Assembly (NCBI GenBank): GCA_030447945.1
Contig: JAUJNV010000056.1
Coordinates: forward strand, 1 to 14,786
Direction: 5' to 3'
DNA: 14,786 nucleotides
DNA from: Fimbriimonas sp.
Lineage (GTDB): Bacteria > Armatimonadota > Fimbriimonadia > Fimbriimonadales > Fimbriimonadaceae
Shown here: piece after piece, positions 1 to 7,267 of the stretch
Numbering within the stretch: position 1 is the first letter of the stretch
How the letters are laid out: every line of letters starts with the position of its first letter
Notes under the pieces: generated by a model
Told to the model about the DNA's origin: nothing
Database searches by the model: none
The model's input: only the letters and a program-made list of their open reading frames with translations
Program-made: the position numbers and the translations under genes

Positions 1-1
1 A

Positions 2-100
2 AGGCTTGTTGATCTTTACAAGAAGGTAGAGGGTAATCCAGTTCGCGTTGCTCCGGCTAGGCCCTCGATAGATGATTACGATCCATTTGAGGACGAGTAG
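2..100 (+). CDS. C-terminal end of an unidentified protein (partial)
   Basis: The window opens inside a plus-strand reading frame that stays open for 32 codons and stops with TAG at 98-100. The visible tail reads RLVDLYKKVEGNPVRVAPAR, then an acidic end, DDYDPFEDE. An acidic, Asp/Glu-rich terminus of this kind is usually disordered. Nothing here identifies a family, and the start lies outside the window. The frame is supported only by its openness and natural-looking composition, so it could be a chance ORF, but the hydrophilic ending is typical of a real C-terminus. A pair of palindromic repeats follows directly. Confidence 0.5.
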   Translation, partial: RLVDLYKKVEGNPVRVAPARPSIDDYDPFEDE

Positions 101-139
101 AAAACGCACATGTGACTTCGCGCCGTACGGTCCCTTTAG

Positions 140-168
140 AAGCCCCCAGACGCTCCGTCTGGAGGCTT
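140..168. repeat. Dispersed palindrome, copy 1
   Basis: A stem-loop with arms 140-152 and 156-168, one mismatch (145/163) and a 3-nt loop CTC. The arms read CCAGACG and CGTCTGG in their core. Related copies lie at 226-249, 1324-1348 and, half decayed, at 2827-2850. It lies between the 3' ends of the upstream partial gene and the TIR gene, so it could act as a bidirectional terminator, though it has no clear T-tract. Confidence 0.7.
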
Positions 169-225
169 GGGTTCTTTCTGCGAAGCCATGATCGTCGGAT
201 GCAAGGGCGCTTAAAGAAGGTCATA

Positions 226-249
226 GCCTCCACTCGGAGCGTCTGGAGG
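226..249. repeat. Dispersed palindrome, copy 2
   Basis: GCCTCCA at 226-232 and TGGAGG at 244-249 form the arms. Read on the minus strand, this copy matches the family consensus (CCTCCAGACG, CTC, CGTCTGGAGG) except for GAG in place of GTC in the second arm. It lies 17 bases beyond the stop of the TIR gene, a good place for a transcription-ending hairpin. Copies 1 and 2 are in opposite orientation. Confidence 0.65.
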
Positions 250-266
250 AGCGAGAGAATTTTGAG

Positions 267-1235
267 CTACATCGAAGCCTCACGGAACCACCGCTTGAAC
301 GCCGTTGACGGGCTGCGCACACTGCCGCCCCCTCCCATTGTCCTACCGATGCGGAAGAAGCCTCGCTCGGAAAAGTCATCTAATATTGCATCAACTAGTG
401 CTATAGGGTGGTGCTTCATGCGCTCGAGTATGACTTGGATGCTTCCAATATCCTCGTTGAGCAGGAGGCCCGCGGTCTCTCGCTGGCAAGCATCCACGGG
501 CATCCCAAGCGCATCCGCAATGCGGACCAGAGTGCTCGCGTACATGTTTACGATAATGTGACGGCTAGCGATTGAAGGGCTTTTCTGCTCTAGGTACCCG
601 GCTTCTACGAGCATGTCCACCGACTCGTTCAGTGATTCCTCGTCGATGCCCTTCTCTAGTGCCCTAGGAAGCAAGTCGCCCGTCTGAAGGAGCCGCCGGT
701 CTCCTTTGTGCATCGCCGCCTCGAAGGCAATGCCCAGCACGACTTCGTCTTGTTTGTGCAGGCCCGGCACATTGAGTGTGGAAGTGTTTACCCAGGCAGG
801 CTTGGCCCCAAGAGGCGGCTTGTCACGATGCCCATGTAGCACCTTCGCAATCTCGTCTGCGACCTTATCAATCGAGCCAACCTTCGCCAGATCGATCCAT
901 AGAATGTTGTTGACTGCGTTCGGGATGTTGCAGTCCTCGAGCTTCACCGGAATTAGACGGATCTTCTTATCAATGCGCTGTGCTACCGCGTTCTCGAACT
1001 CAGCCCGGACCCAATCCTTGTCCACTGAGCTCGTCGACATCAAGTACACACAGGTACCAGCGTCAGCCAGACCCTCTTCAAAAATCTTTTGGACGAGGCT
1101 ATCACCAGGCCGGATCTCCCATTTGTCAAGCCATGCGTCTATTCTGCGAGCCAGCAGTGCTTCTGCCAAGGGTTGGGCATAATCTGCCTTGTCTTCACTT
1201 GCGTGGCTTATGAACGCTTTAGGATCGTCTGCCAT
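267..1235 (-). CDS. TIR-domain protein with C-terminal winged-helix-like region
   Basis: This 322-residue protein begins with a bacterial TIR domain, about residues 5-135. The first strand reads KAFISHASEDK. The loop DKWEIRPGDS follows, and WVRAEFENA carries the glutamate (E79) that lies where NAD-cleaving TIR domains have their catalytic Glu. Residues about 150-240 look like a winged helix (LPRALEKGIDEESLNESVDM, then EAGYLEQ), and the rest is helical with a Gly-rich patch near 301-304. Bacterial TIR proteins often hydrolyse NAD+ or make signalling nucleotides in anti-phage systems. That role here is inference, since no partner such as ThsA is visible. A TAAACT hexamer nine bases before the ATG suggests a very short leader. 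The gene looks less GC-rich than its neighbours and lies between palindromic repeats, which fits acquisition by transfer. Confidence 0.88.
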   Translation of the reverse strand: MADDPKAFISHASEDKADYAQPLAEALLARRIDAWLDKWEIRPGDSLVQKIFEEGLADAGTCVYLMSTSSVDKDWVRAEFENAVAQRIDKKIRLIPVKLEDCNIPNAVNNILWIDLAKVGSIDKVADEIAKVLHGHRDKPPLGAKPAWVNTSTLNVPGLHKQDEVVLGIAFEAAMHKGDRRLLQTGDLLPRALEKGIDEESLNESVDMLVEAGYLEQKSPSIASRHIIVNMYASTLVRIADALGMPVDACQRETAGLLLNEDIGSIQVILERMKHHPIALVDAILDDFSERGFFRIGRTMGGGGSVRSPSTAFKRWFREASM

Positions 1236-1243
1236 GTTGTTTT

Positions 1244-1249
1244 GAGTTT
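1244..1249 (-). promoter_or_regulatory. Putative -10 hexamer of the TIR gene
   Basis: On the minus strand TAAACT lies nine bases before the ATG at 1235. Transcription would then start only one or two bases before the start codon, giving a nearly leaderless message. No good -35 box at normal spacing and no Shine-Dalgarno sequence is seen. Confidence 0.4.
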
Positions 1250-1323
1250 AACCCAACTGACCACAGGTGGCGCAGTACCAACAAGGCGCGTATTTCAATC
1301 CCTTTTAGACTCTCACGCTTAAT

Positions 1324-1348
1324 GCCTCCAGACGCTCCATCTGAAGGC
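1324..1348. repeat. Dispersed palindrome, copy 3
   Basis: GCCTCCAGACG, then CTC, then CATCTGAAGGC. This is the same family as the copies at 140-168 and 226-249, with two changes in the second arm. It lies in the divergent space between the TIR gene and the PLD gene, so here it cannot simply be a terminator for either. Confidence 0.7.
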
Positions 1349-1371
1349 GTTGGATCGACAAGGCCGAAGCA

Positions 1372-2676
1372 ATGCACGACATTACGATCCCCTTTGTGTC
1401 GTCAGGCTCCTATCCCGTGCGCTCCGGCAACCTTGTTCGACCTCTAATCGACGGCGAGCCAGCGTTCCGACGGATCTGCGAGGCCATCGAGGTCGCCACG
1501 AGTGGGGTTTGGGTGACTGTGACGTTTATGTGGGCCTCCTTCGAGATGCCGGACGGTCGGGGGACGGCCCTGGACGTGCTCGATCGGGCGGCGGCGCGGG
1601 GGGTTGATGTTCGGATTCTCTTCTGGCGTCCGGACGCCGAAACCGAGCGCTGGAAGCGCGACGCGTTTTGGGGCTCTCAGGACCATATCCGCCAGCTCGA
1701 GTCCCGCGCCTCCGGGGTTCGGATTCGGTGGGACCAGGCCCATCCGGGCTATTGCCAGCACCAGAAGAGCTGGCTCATCGACGCCGGAGGCGAGGGCGAG
1801 ACGGCCTTCGTCGGAGGGATCAATCTCAATCCCCACTCGATGGTCGCCCCCGGCCACCGCGGTGAGGGCCAGAACCACGATGTCTACGTCGAGCTGACGG
1901 GTCCTTCGACCGTCGACGTCCACCACAACTTCGTTCAGCGCTGGAACGAAGCGAGCGAGCGATGCGCCGAGGACGGCCGGTGGGGCGAGGGCAGCGAGAC
2001 GGACCTTCCGTTTCCGGTCGACGTCCCGCCCGGCCGGGGCGACGCCCTGGTCCAAATCCAGCGCACCACCCACCCCGGTCGCTACACCGACGGGCATCCG
2101 ACGCCGGGGGGCGCTCCGTTCGACATCGCGGCGGGCGAGCGGGCGATCTTCGACCAGTACTGCGCCGCAATCGACGCCGCCCAGCGCACGATCACCATCG
2201 AGAACCAGTACATCACGGTGCCGGAGATCGTCGCCCGCCTGCACCGGGCGGTGCGGCGCGGGGTGGAGGTCCTGTTACTCATGCCCGCCGAGCCCGATGG
2301 CTGGGCTCAGGCCGTCGCTCAAAATGCGCCGGAGTTTTTCGAGACGTGGGCGGCCCTCTGTGCGGACGAGCGCTGCACGTTGGCGGGCATCGCCGGCCTC
2401 GACGAGGAGGGCCGCCGCACGCCGGTCTACGTCCACGACAAGCTCATGCTGGTCGACGACGTTTGGGCGACGGTTGGCTCGTGTAACCTGCACGATCGCT
2501 CGCTCTTCGGAAGCGGGGAGATGAACGCCACACTTTGGTGTCCGGCCACGGTGCGTTCGCTCCGCTGCGAGCTGTTTCGAGAGCACCTGGATCTCGACAC
2601 TTCTCCCATGGACGACGGGCCGCTCTCCGGTCGTTCCGCGCGATCGCCCGAGAAAACCGCCAACGGCTCGACGTAG
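1372..2676 (+). CDS. Phospholipase D-family protein with two HKD motifs
   Basis: The 434-residue protein has both catalytic motifs of the phospholipase D superfamily in one chain. The first is HxKxxxxD at H130, K132 and D137, followed by VGGINLNPHS. The second is at H355, K357 and D362, followed by GSCNLHDRSLFGSGEMN, a typical ending for the second half. Members use the two histidines to hydrolyse or transfer phosphodiester bonds. They include phospholipases, cardiolipin synthases and nucleases. No signal peptide or membrane segment is seen at the N-terminus, unlike classical cardiolipin synthase, so a soluble lipase or nuclease is as likely. The ATG at 1372 gives a sensible start, though no strong ribosome-binding site precedes it. 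It is divergent from the TIR gene and shares the repeat-flanked region. Confidence 0.88.
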   Translation: MHDITIPFVSSGSYPVRSGNLVRPLIDGEPAFRRICEAIEVATSGVWVTVTFMWASFEMPDGRGTALDVLDRAAARGVDVRILFWRPDAETERWKRDAFWGSQDHIRQLESRASGVRIRWDQAHPGYCQHQKSWLIDAGGEGETAFVGGINLNPHSMVAPGHRGEGQNHDVYVELTGPSTVDVHHNFVQRWNEASERCAEDGRWGEGSETDLPFPVDVPPGRGDALVQIQRTTHPGRYTDGHPTPGGAPFDIAAGERAIFDQYCAAIDAAQRTITIENQYITVPEIVARLHRAVRRGVEVLLLMPAEPDGWAQAVAQNAPEFFETWAALCADERCTLAGIAGLDEEGRRTPVYVHDKLMLVDDVWATVGSCNLHDRSLFGSGEMNATLWCPATVRSLRCELFREHLDLDTSPMDDGPLSGRSARSPEKTANGST

Positions 2677-2983
2677 GCGATCACGCTTGGCAGGGCATGG
2701 TCTTCGCACTAGACCCGGCCACCTATGGACACGGATAGCGATAAGAAGGGTGTGGCGGACGAGGCCGGGAGCCGACAGATCGTCGGCGGGCAGGTGTCCG
2801 CAATTCTGTGGGGTCACAGACTTGGATGCCTCCAGACGCTCTGTCCGCCGAGCTTCCGTCGCTCGCTTGGCCGCGGGTCTTGCCGAGCCGGACCCGTGGT
2901 TCGTCGCGCGTTCAGGCAGGCCCGGAAATACCCCTGCAAAGTTACGTGGTGTTTCCCCAGCTTTGGGGGGAATCCTCCCTCGG
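2677..2983. other. Gene-free stretch after the PLD gene
   Basis: I see no convincing gene here. It holds a decayed half copy of the dispersed palindrome (2827-2850) and a hairpin with arms at 2871-2879 and 2888-2896 (GCGGGTC against GACCCGT, one G-U pair). Long overlapping open frames cross this stretch but have no protein-like features until the lipoprotein signal near 3022. Confidence 0.5.
2827..2850. repeat. Decayed half copy of the dispersed palindrome
   Basis: TGCCTCCAGACGCTC at 2827-2841 is identical to the first arm plus loop of copy 3. The second arm has diverged to TGTCCGCCG and no longer pairs well. It lies about 150 bases past the end of the PLD gene. Confidence 0.5.
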
Positions 2984-4081
2984 ATGCTCACACGTTCGCG
3001 GCCAACGGCAAGCGCCTTCTGATGCTTCTAGCCTCGGCGCGCTCGCCCTGGCCCCGGTCGGCTGCGCCGGGGGTGGCGACGGCGGGGACGGTCCCTTCGT
3101 CCCGGGCACGGGCAGCTTGGCCGTCCGCCTTGCCTACGCGCCGGACCCGGACTCCTCCTACCTCTCCGTTACGTCAGCCGCGTCGAGGCCCTCCGGGATG
3201 GAGAGTGGCAGCTCCTCTCGGCCGCGCCGATGCTTTGGAACATTCACGGCTACGGAGTGGAAGAGGACGCCTTGCTCGCGCAAGCCACCGTGCCCGAGGG
3301 GCGCTACACCCGAGTTCGCCTCGTCATCGACAAGGCCACCGTCGACGGCCCCGACGGCCGCCGCCAAGTCACCGTCCCCAACGGCGCATCCGGTCTGGAA
3401 CTAGAGGTGAAGTGCAGCGTCGACGAGCAAAGGCTTACAGAGCTTCTGGTGGACTTCAACTTTCAGACGGCGTTGATCGAGGAGGGGGACGGCTACCGGT
3501 TCTCGTCCACGATCCCCGTCGTCGAGAAGGCCCTTACCGGATCCATCTCCGGCACCGCCAGCGACCCGGCCAACGGCTTCAAGCCGCTCCGGGGTGCGCT
3601 CGTCGCCGTCACCTATACTGCGGGCTCGGCTTACCCACCGGGGACCGTCGCTTACACTTCGGCGACTTCGAGGAGCGCAGGCTATAAGCTCTGGGCGCTC
3701 CGCCCGGGCACCTACTCCCTGACCTTCACCTACACGGACTCGGACACCGGGCAGACCCATACCGTGACCCAGCCGAACGTAGTCGTCAGGGCGGGCTACG
3801 ATACGGCCCTCCCCAATGTGGCCGGGGCCGCTCACCGGGACGCCTGTATCGCCATCCTCAAGAAGATCGCGTGGGCGAAGGAGCAATGGTCTGGGGGGAG
3901 AATGGACGGCACCCCCTGCAGCTTCACCGACCTCACGGGTCCCTCGGGCTTTCTGGAGGGTCCGTTCTCGGGTCCCACCTGCCCCGCCAACGGCGTCTAC
4001 ACGGTGAACCCCGTCGGCTCGAACCCGACCTGCACCGAGCGGGGCCACGAGCTCCCCTATCCTCCACGGAAGACCCCGTGA
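2984..4081 (+). CDS. Frameshifted lipoprotein: DUF4382-like, regulatory-like and prepilin-tail modules
   Basis: The reading frame is broken at least twice, near 3032 and 3169. One extra base at each site restores a continuous protein. After repair it has a lipoprotein signal (LGALALAPVGC, the Cys in a lipobox) and a DUF4382-like domain (GTGSLAVRLAYAPD, then VSRVEALRDGEWQLL, then ATVPEGRYTRVRLVID). A beta-sandwich of carboxypeptidase-regulatory type follows (GSISGTASD, RPGTYSLTFTY). The last 75 residues resemble the C-terminal module of some type IV prepilins: ACIAILKKIAWAKEQW, CPANGVYTVNPVG, PTCTERGHELP. The protein is probably anchored outside the inner membrane or on the surface, but its role is unknown. 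The true start is uncertain: 2984 needs a third correction, 3022 lacks basic residues before the hydrophobic core. The intact part after the last break runs 3171-4081. Confidence 0.7.
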
Positions 4082-4284
4082 GGGGCGGAGAGCGGGCCGG
4101 CCAGCGCCGTTCACCTAATGCCGAGCGTGCCTTGACTTTGGCCCGCGCCGGGTCGGCGCGGCCCGTTGCGGAGAACAGAGCCACGAGCGCCGCTTCCCGA
4201 ATTAGGGGACGAGGTGCTGCTTGCCATAGCAGAAACGCCCCTCGCCATTCGCTTGTGCAAATGGAGGGGGAGGTGGCGCGTCGC
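4082..4284. other. Intergenic region with no recognised gene
   Basis: Nothing convincing is seen between the lipoprotein stop and the hexamer TATACT. Open frames in this stretch are of low-complexity, Arg/Ala-rich composition typical of GC-rich noncoding sequence. Confidence 0.4.
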
Positions 4285-4290
4285 TATACT
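4285..4290 (+). promoter_or_regulatory. Putative -10 hexamer TATACT before a leaderless ORF
   Basis: TATACT is a near-perfect -10 box, and only five bases separate it from an ATG at 4296. A transcript would begin at or next to the start codon. There is no Shine-Dalgarno sequence in the gap and no obvious -35 box 17 bases upstream. Confidence 0.5.
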
Positions 4291-4295
4291 GCGGC

Positions 4296-4529
4296 ATGCC
4301 CATCGCGGGACGGGACGGGACGGGACGGGGCCGTGCTGCGGCCCGCGGCGGAAGGGGACTGGCCTCGATCGATGCGCTGACGGAGATTTGCTACCGGCCG
4401 ATCTACGCCTCCAACGTCGCGATGATCGGGCAGGACCTCGACGACGCGTTGCGCAAGGAGCAGAAGGTGAGGGAGAACCGCGAGATGGCGGCGGGGCCGG
4501 AGGGCGGGCTCTGGGTGGTGGACGGTTGA
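4296..4529 (+). CDS. Small hypothetical protein, possibly leaderless
   Basis: A 77-residue ORF starts right after a TATACT hexamer. The first 22 residues are Gly/Arg/Ala-rich and are partly encoded by a tandem GGGAC repeat (about 4306-4325). From residue 23 on the sequence looks like a real protein: ASIDALTEICYRPIYASNVA, then a charged helix (DDALRKEQKVRENREM) and a short Gly-rich tail. Third codon positions are mostly G or C in this part. I do not recognise the family. A slip in the GGGAC repeat would change which start joins the helical part, so the N-terminus is uncertain. A heptamer-repeat hairpin begins inside its last codons. Confidence 0.45.
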   Translation: MPIAGRDGTGRGRAAARGGRGLASIDALTEICYRPIYASNVAMIGQDLDDALRKEQKVRENREMAAGPEGGLWVVDG

Positions 4530-4582
4530 GTGTTGAGTGTTGAGGGAGAAGGCTCCGGTCTGGATACTCAAGACTCAATACT
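4526..4582. repeat. Heptamer-repeat hairpin A (TTGAGTG family)
   Basis: Three tandem heptamers (TTGAGTG, TTGAGTG, TTGAGGG) at 4526-4546 face inverted heptamers TACTCAA and GACTCAA at 4565-4578, with an 18-base loop. It starts on the stop codon of the small ORF, so it could end its transcript. It has the same plan as hairpins B, C and D in this window but a different sequence. Confidence 0.7.
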
Positions 4583-5041
4583 TTATGCCGTGCCATCGAC
4601 CCCACTTCCGTGTAGCCAGGAGACCTTCATCACCCTAGAATCAGCGGCATCGCCTAGCTGTAGCCGGTGATCGGCCCAGTTCCGTCGATTCCGTCCAAAG
4701 GACGCGGGACCTCTGGTCGGGGGAACGGAGCAATTGAAAGATCATGGTGCTTATGTGCCGCTCCGCTGAACTCCGCGGCACGGGATATTTACCTGGCTTC
4801 CTACTATCGATCTCCGCCGTGAGCGCTACTGAGGGAAAAGCCGGACGCCTCCTCCTAAGTTAGGATGGGATGTTCACGGGACCGTGTACCCGACGCTACG
4901 CCTGTGCATGAGGGGGATCTCGTCCGGGTTTGCCTCGGAATGGAGACGATGGGCCAGGCAGAGCGCCCCTGGTCCGACGAGCCGGCCGAAGATCTTTGAG
5001 AGCGGAGAGACGCGCCTTTCTCGGCCTTCACTGGCTCCGTC
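4583..5041. other. Gene-free region with small palindromes
   Basis: No convincing coding sequence is seen; open frames here have no domain-like composition. Visible structure includes a 7-bp stem GTGCCGC/GCGGCAC (4755-4761 and 4775-4781), a near-perfect palindrome TCCTAA-G-TTAGGA (4853-4865) and a short palindrome CACGG-GA-CCGTG just after it. A structured RNA is possible, but I found no signature of tmRNA, RNase P RNA, SRP RNA or rRNA. Confidence 0.4.
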
Positions 5042-5240
5042 CACTTCCCCTAGGAGGCTTACGCCCGCAGGGCGTGTAGTCGTCGCGCCCGGCGCCCCCG
5101 GAACCCTAACTCCGGCACGACCTGACCTGCAAAGCATGAGCGCGGATGCTCCGCAGTGAGTGGCGTGCTTGGAGAAAGCCCAGGCGTCGCCGGGGCGACG
5201 ACTACACGCCCTGCGGGCGTAACCCTTCGGAGGGGAAGTG
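5042..5240. repeat. Large inverted repeat with 28-nt perfect arms
   Basis: The arms 5059-5086 and 5195-5222 are perfect reverse complements over 28 bases. Matching continues outward to CACTTCCCCT (5042-5051) against AGGGGAAGTG (5231-5240), and inward with one gap. The core of each arm, ACGCCCGCAGGGCGT, is itself nearly palindromic. The spacer of roughly 100 bases has a small hairpin, GCGGA-TGC-TCCGC (5140-5152), and no gene. The layout resembles a non-autonomous element, or the DNA for a long cruciform or RNA hairpin. No target-site duplication was identified. Confidence 0.7.
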
Positions 5241-5251
5241 GGTGGGGCCAG

Positions 5252-5294
5252 CCCACCTCGAAGAGGCTAAACAGCCGGCATTTGCCGAGGTGGG
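5252..5294. terminator. Stem-loop just downstream of tRNA-Ile
   Basis: CCCACCTCG (5252-5260) and CGAGGTGGG (5286-5294) form a perfect 9-bp stem around a 25-base loop. Read on the minus strand it begins eight bases past the CCA end of tRNA-Ile, so it may stop its transcription or guide 3' processing. No T-tract follows, which weakens the terminator reading. Confidence 0.4.
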
Positions 5295-5301
5295 ATCAAA
5301 C

Positions 5302-5378
<77 letters not shown>

Positions 5379-5396
5379 GAGCCTTAGAAGATACCC

Positions 5397-5526
5397 GATG
5401 GATGATGGGTGAGGGAGGTGACGAAAAAGTCCGGATCACCTTCATCACCCCAATCACCCGTTCACCTCCTCACCCATCAAATACCACCCATCAGCTATCA
5501 CCCATCACGCATCACGCATCACGTGT
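5397..5526. repeat. Heptamer-repeat hairpin B (CACCCAT family)
   Basis: The right side holds eight contiguous heptamers in perfect register from 5471 to 5526, all starting CA: CACCCAT, CAAATAC, CACCCAT, CAGCTAT, CACCCAT, CACGCAT, CACGCAT, CACGTGT. The left side (5397-5421) has GATGGAT, GATGGGT and GAGGGAG in the opposite sense. GATGGGTGAGG at 5404 pairs with CCTCACCCATC ending at 5478, within a 17-bp stem with one bulged G. It lies between the tRNA-Ile promoter and the propeller gene. Confidence 0.75.
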
Positions 5527-5570
5527 GACGCTCGGCCCTCCTTAAGCGTCCGAAGGGTTAGCGCGTGTGG

Positions 5571-5600
5571 GCGACAAAGTCACGCCTATGCGTCTAGAAT
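5571..5600 (+). promoter_or_regulatory. Putative promoter of the propeller gene
   Basis: GCGACA (5571-5576) and TAGAAT (5595-5600) are 18 bases apart and resemble -35 and -10 boxes. Transcription would start near 5607, leaving a leader of about 34 bases before the ATG at 5641. Only an A-rich stretch and no strong Shine-Dalgarno sequence precedes the start. Confidence 0.4.
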
Positions 5601-5640
5601 GCACCTGGGCGCGGCGCGCGCGGCACCATAAAGAACAAAG

Positions 5641-7260
5641 ATGCGAAACACACGGACACTCGTCGCCACTGCCTTGGCATTGATGCCCCTGGCGAGCGCG
5701 TGGGCGCAGTTCGACGGCCCCGCGCCGCTGGCGTGGCGTTGGCTCCAGCCCACGAGTACCGCTCCGCCGGGGCGCCGGTCGTGCTCGAGAACCGGATCTA
5801 CATCGCGGTGGGGAATCGCGTGTTCTGTCTGGAGAAAGACTCGGGCAACCTCCTCTGGCGCTACCCGGCGATCGACCCGATCCAGGGCCGGTTCCTGTCC
5901 GGCGCCGTCCTGGCGAGCGGAACGCTCGTAGCCGCGGCGAACAACCGCACGGTCTACGGCGTGGACCCGCAGACCGGCGCGAGCAAGTGGGCCTACACCG
6001 CCCCGGATGCGGTCGTCGGCCAGCCTATGCCCGTGGGGGACCTGGTCGTCATGCAGATCAGCGGCAACCGGCTGGTCGCCATCGACGCGGCGACCGGCGA
6101 GGCGCCCAAAGACTGGGAGACCCCCTCAACGTGCTCAACGGCCTCGCGGGCACCGGAACGGCCACCCCGACCGGGGTGCTTTTGCCCACGAACCGCAGCG
6201 AGATCATCCACATCAACGCCAACACCCGCAAGATCGAGTGGGCGCAGCGCTTCGCCCAGATCGCGGCCGACGCGAGGCCCCTGCTCCTCGGCGACCGGAT
6301 CTACCTCAATTCGGGAACGTATCTCGTGTTGATGAACCCAGCGACCGGGCGCGTGTCTCGGCAGGTGAACACGCGCGAGCAGCTCGCCGGGGCGCCGACC
6401 GTCTCGACGAACCACATCCTCGTAGTCTCGCGGGAGGGCCGGGCGCTCGTGTACGACAGGGACCTTAACCTCCTGACGAAGAAGCCCATCGAACTTGGTT
6501 CGGCGCCCCTCGGGGCCGTCCCGCCTCCGCCGTCGGTACGAAGTTCGTCATTCCAACCTACAACGGCGCGGTGAATCTGCTCGACCCGGTGACCGGCACG
6601 ATCCTCTGGAGCTACCTCGTGCGCCCCGCCACCTCGACGCCGCCCGCTTCCTCGGGCTCCGTGGGAAGGCCGGGAGGTATGCCAGGCATGGCCGGCCAAG
6701 AGGGTGGCCCGGAGGGCGGCGGAGGGGGCGGCGGTCAGGAGGCCGCAACCCGGCCCGTGACTATCCAGGCGGCCGGCCCCGCCGTACTGGCCGGCCAGAC
6801 CCTGCTGGTTCCCGCGCGCGACGGCAGCCTCCTCGCCTTCGACAAGGACCTCGGCGTCGATCTCACGGCTCCGCGGGTGGCGCTCGCCTTCCCGAACGCG
6901 GGGGACCAAGTCTCCGGCCAGCGGCTGGAGCTGATCTTCCGCATCGACGACGAGGCGACCGGCGTGAAAGCCGACACCCTGAGGGTCGAGCTCGACGGCA
7001 AGCCCCTGAAGCACGAGCTTACGAGGGACGGCTTCATCATCGTCCGCATCAGCCCCGGCGGCGAGAACCGCCCGCTCCAGGACGGCCGCAAAAACATTAC
7101 GGTGATCGTGTCCGACTGGATCGGAAACGAGACGAGGGCGATGTACTCCGTGACGGTGGACAACTCGATCTCTTCGACGGTCCGGCCCGCCTCCGGCGGC
7201 ACGAACCCGCCGGGCGGCGGCGGAGTGGGCGGGGGCGGACTGGGCGGGGACGGGCGCTAG
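5641..7260 (+). CDS. Secreted PQQ-type beta-propeller protein (frameshifted as read)
   Basis: Three reading frames follow one another and join into one protein of about 540 residues if one base is added near 5741 (GG), 6115 (GGG) and 6520 (CCC). The repaired protein starts with a signal peptide, MRNTRTLVATALALMPLASA with cleavage after AWA. BamB/PQQ-like blades follow, with recurring strand motifs such as NRVFCLEKDSGNLLWRYP, VDPQTGASKWAY, IDAATGE and LLDPVTGTILWSY. A Gly/Met-rich insertion splits the propeller. The last 150 residues look like a bacterial Ig-like domain (TAPRVALAFPNAGDQVSG, SDWIGNETRAMYSVTVDN), and the protein ends in a Gly-rich tail. PQQ-type repeats do not prove PQQ binding. 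BamB-like scaffolding or another envelope role is equally possible. The dprA start lies seven bases after the stop. Confidence 0.85.
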
Positions 7261-7267
7261 CGGCGGG

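Noticed and set aside
112..561. Plus-strand frame over the end of the TIR gene
   Set aside because: It overlaps a recognised TIR gene on the other strand and has no domain-like features.
1444..2244. Long minus-strand frame opposite the PLD gene
   Set aside because: It is Arg/Val/Gly-rich antisense of a clear two-HKD protein; GC-rich codons create such shadows.
267..2676. A complete Thoeris defence system
   Set aside because: There is a TIR gene but no ThsA-like partner; the PLD gene is not a known Thoeris component.
4874..5256. Open frames over the large inverted repeat
   Set aside because: They read through both repeat arms with Pro/Arg-rich composition and no recognisable domain; noncoding is more likely.
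4583..5300. tmRNA, RNase P RNA, SRP RNA or rRNA in the gene-free region
   Set aside because: None of the conserved signature words of these RNAs was found on either strand.
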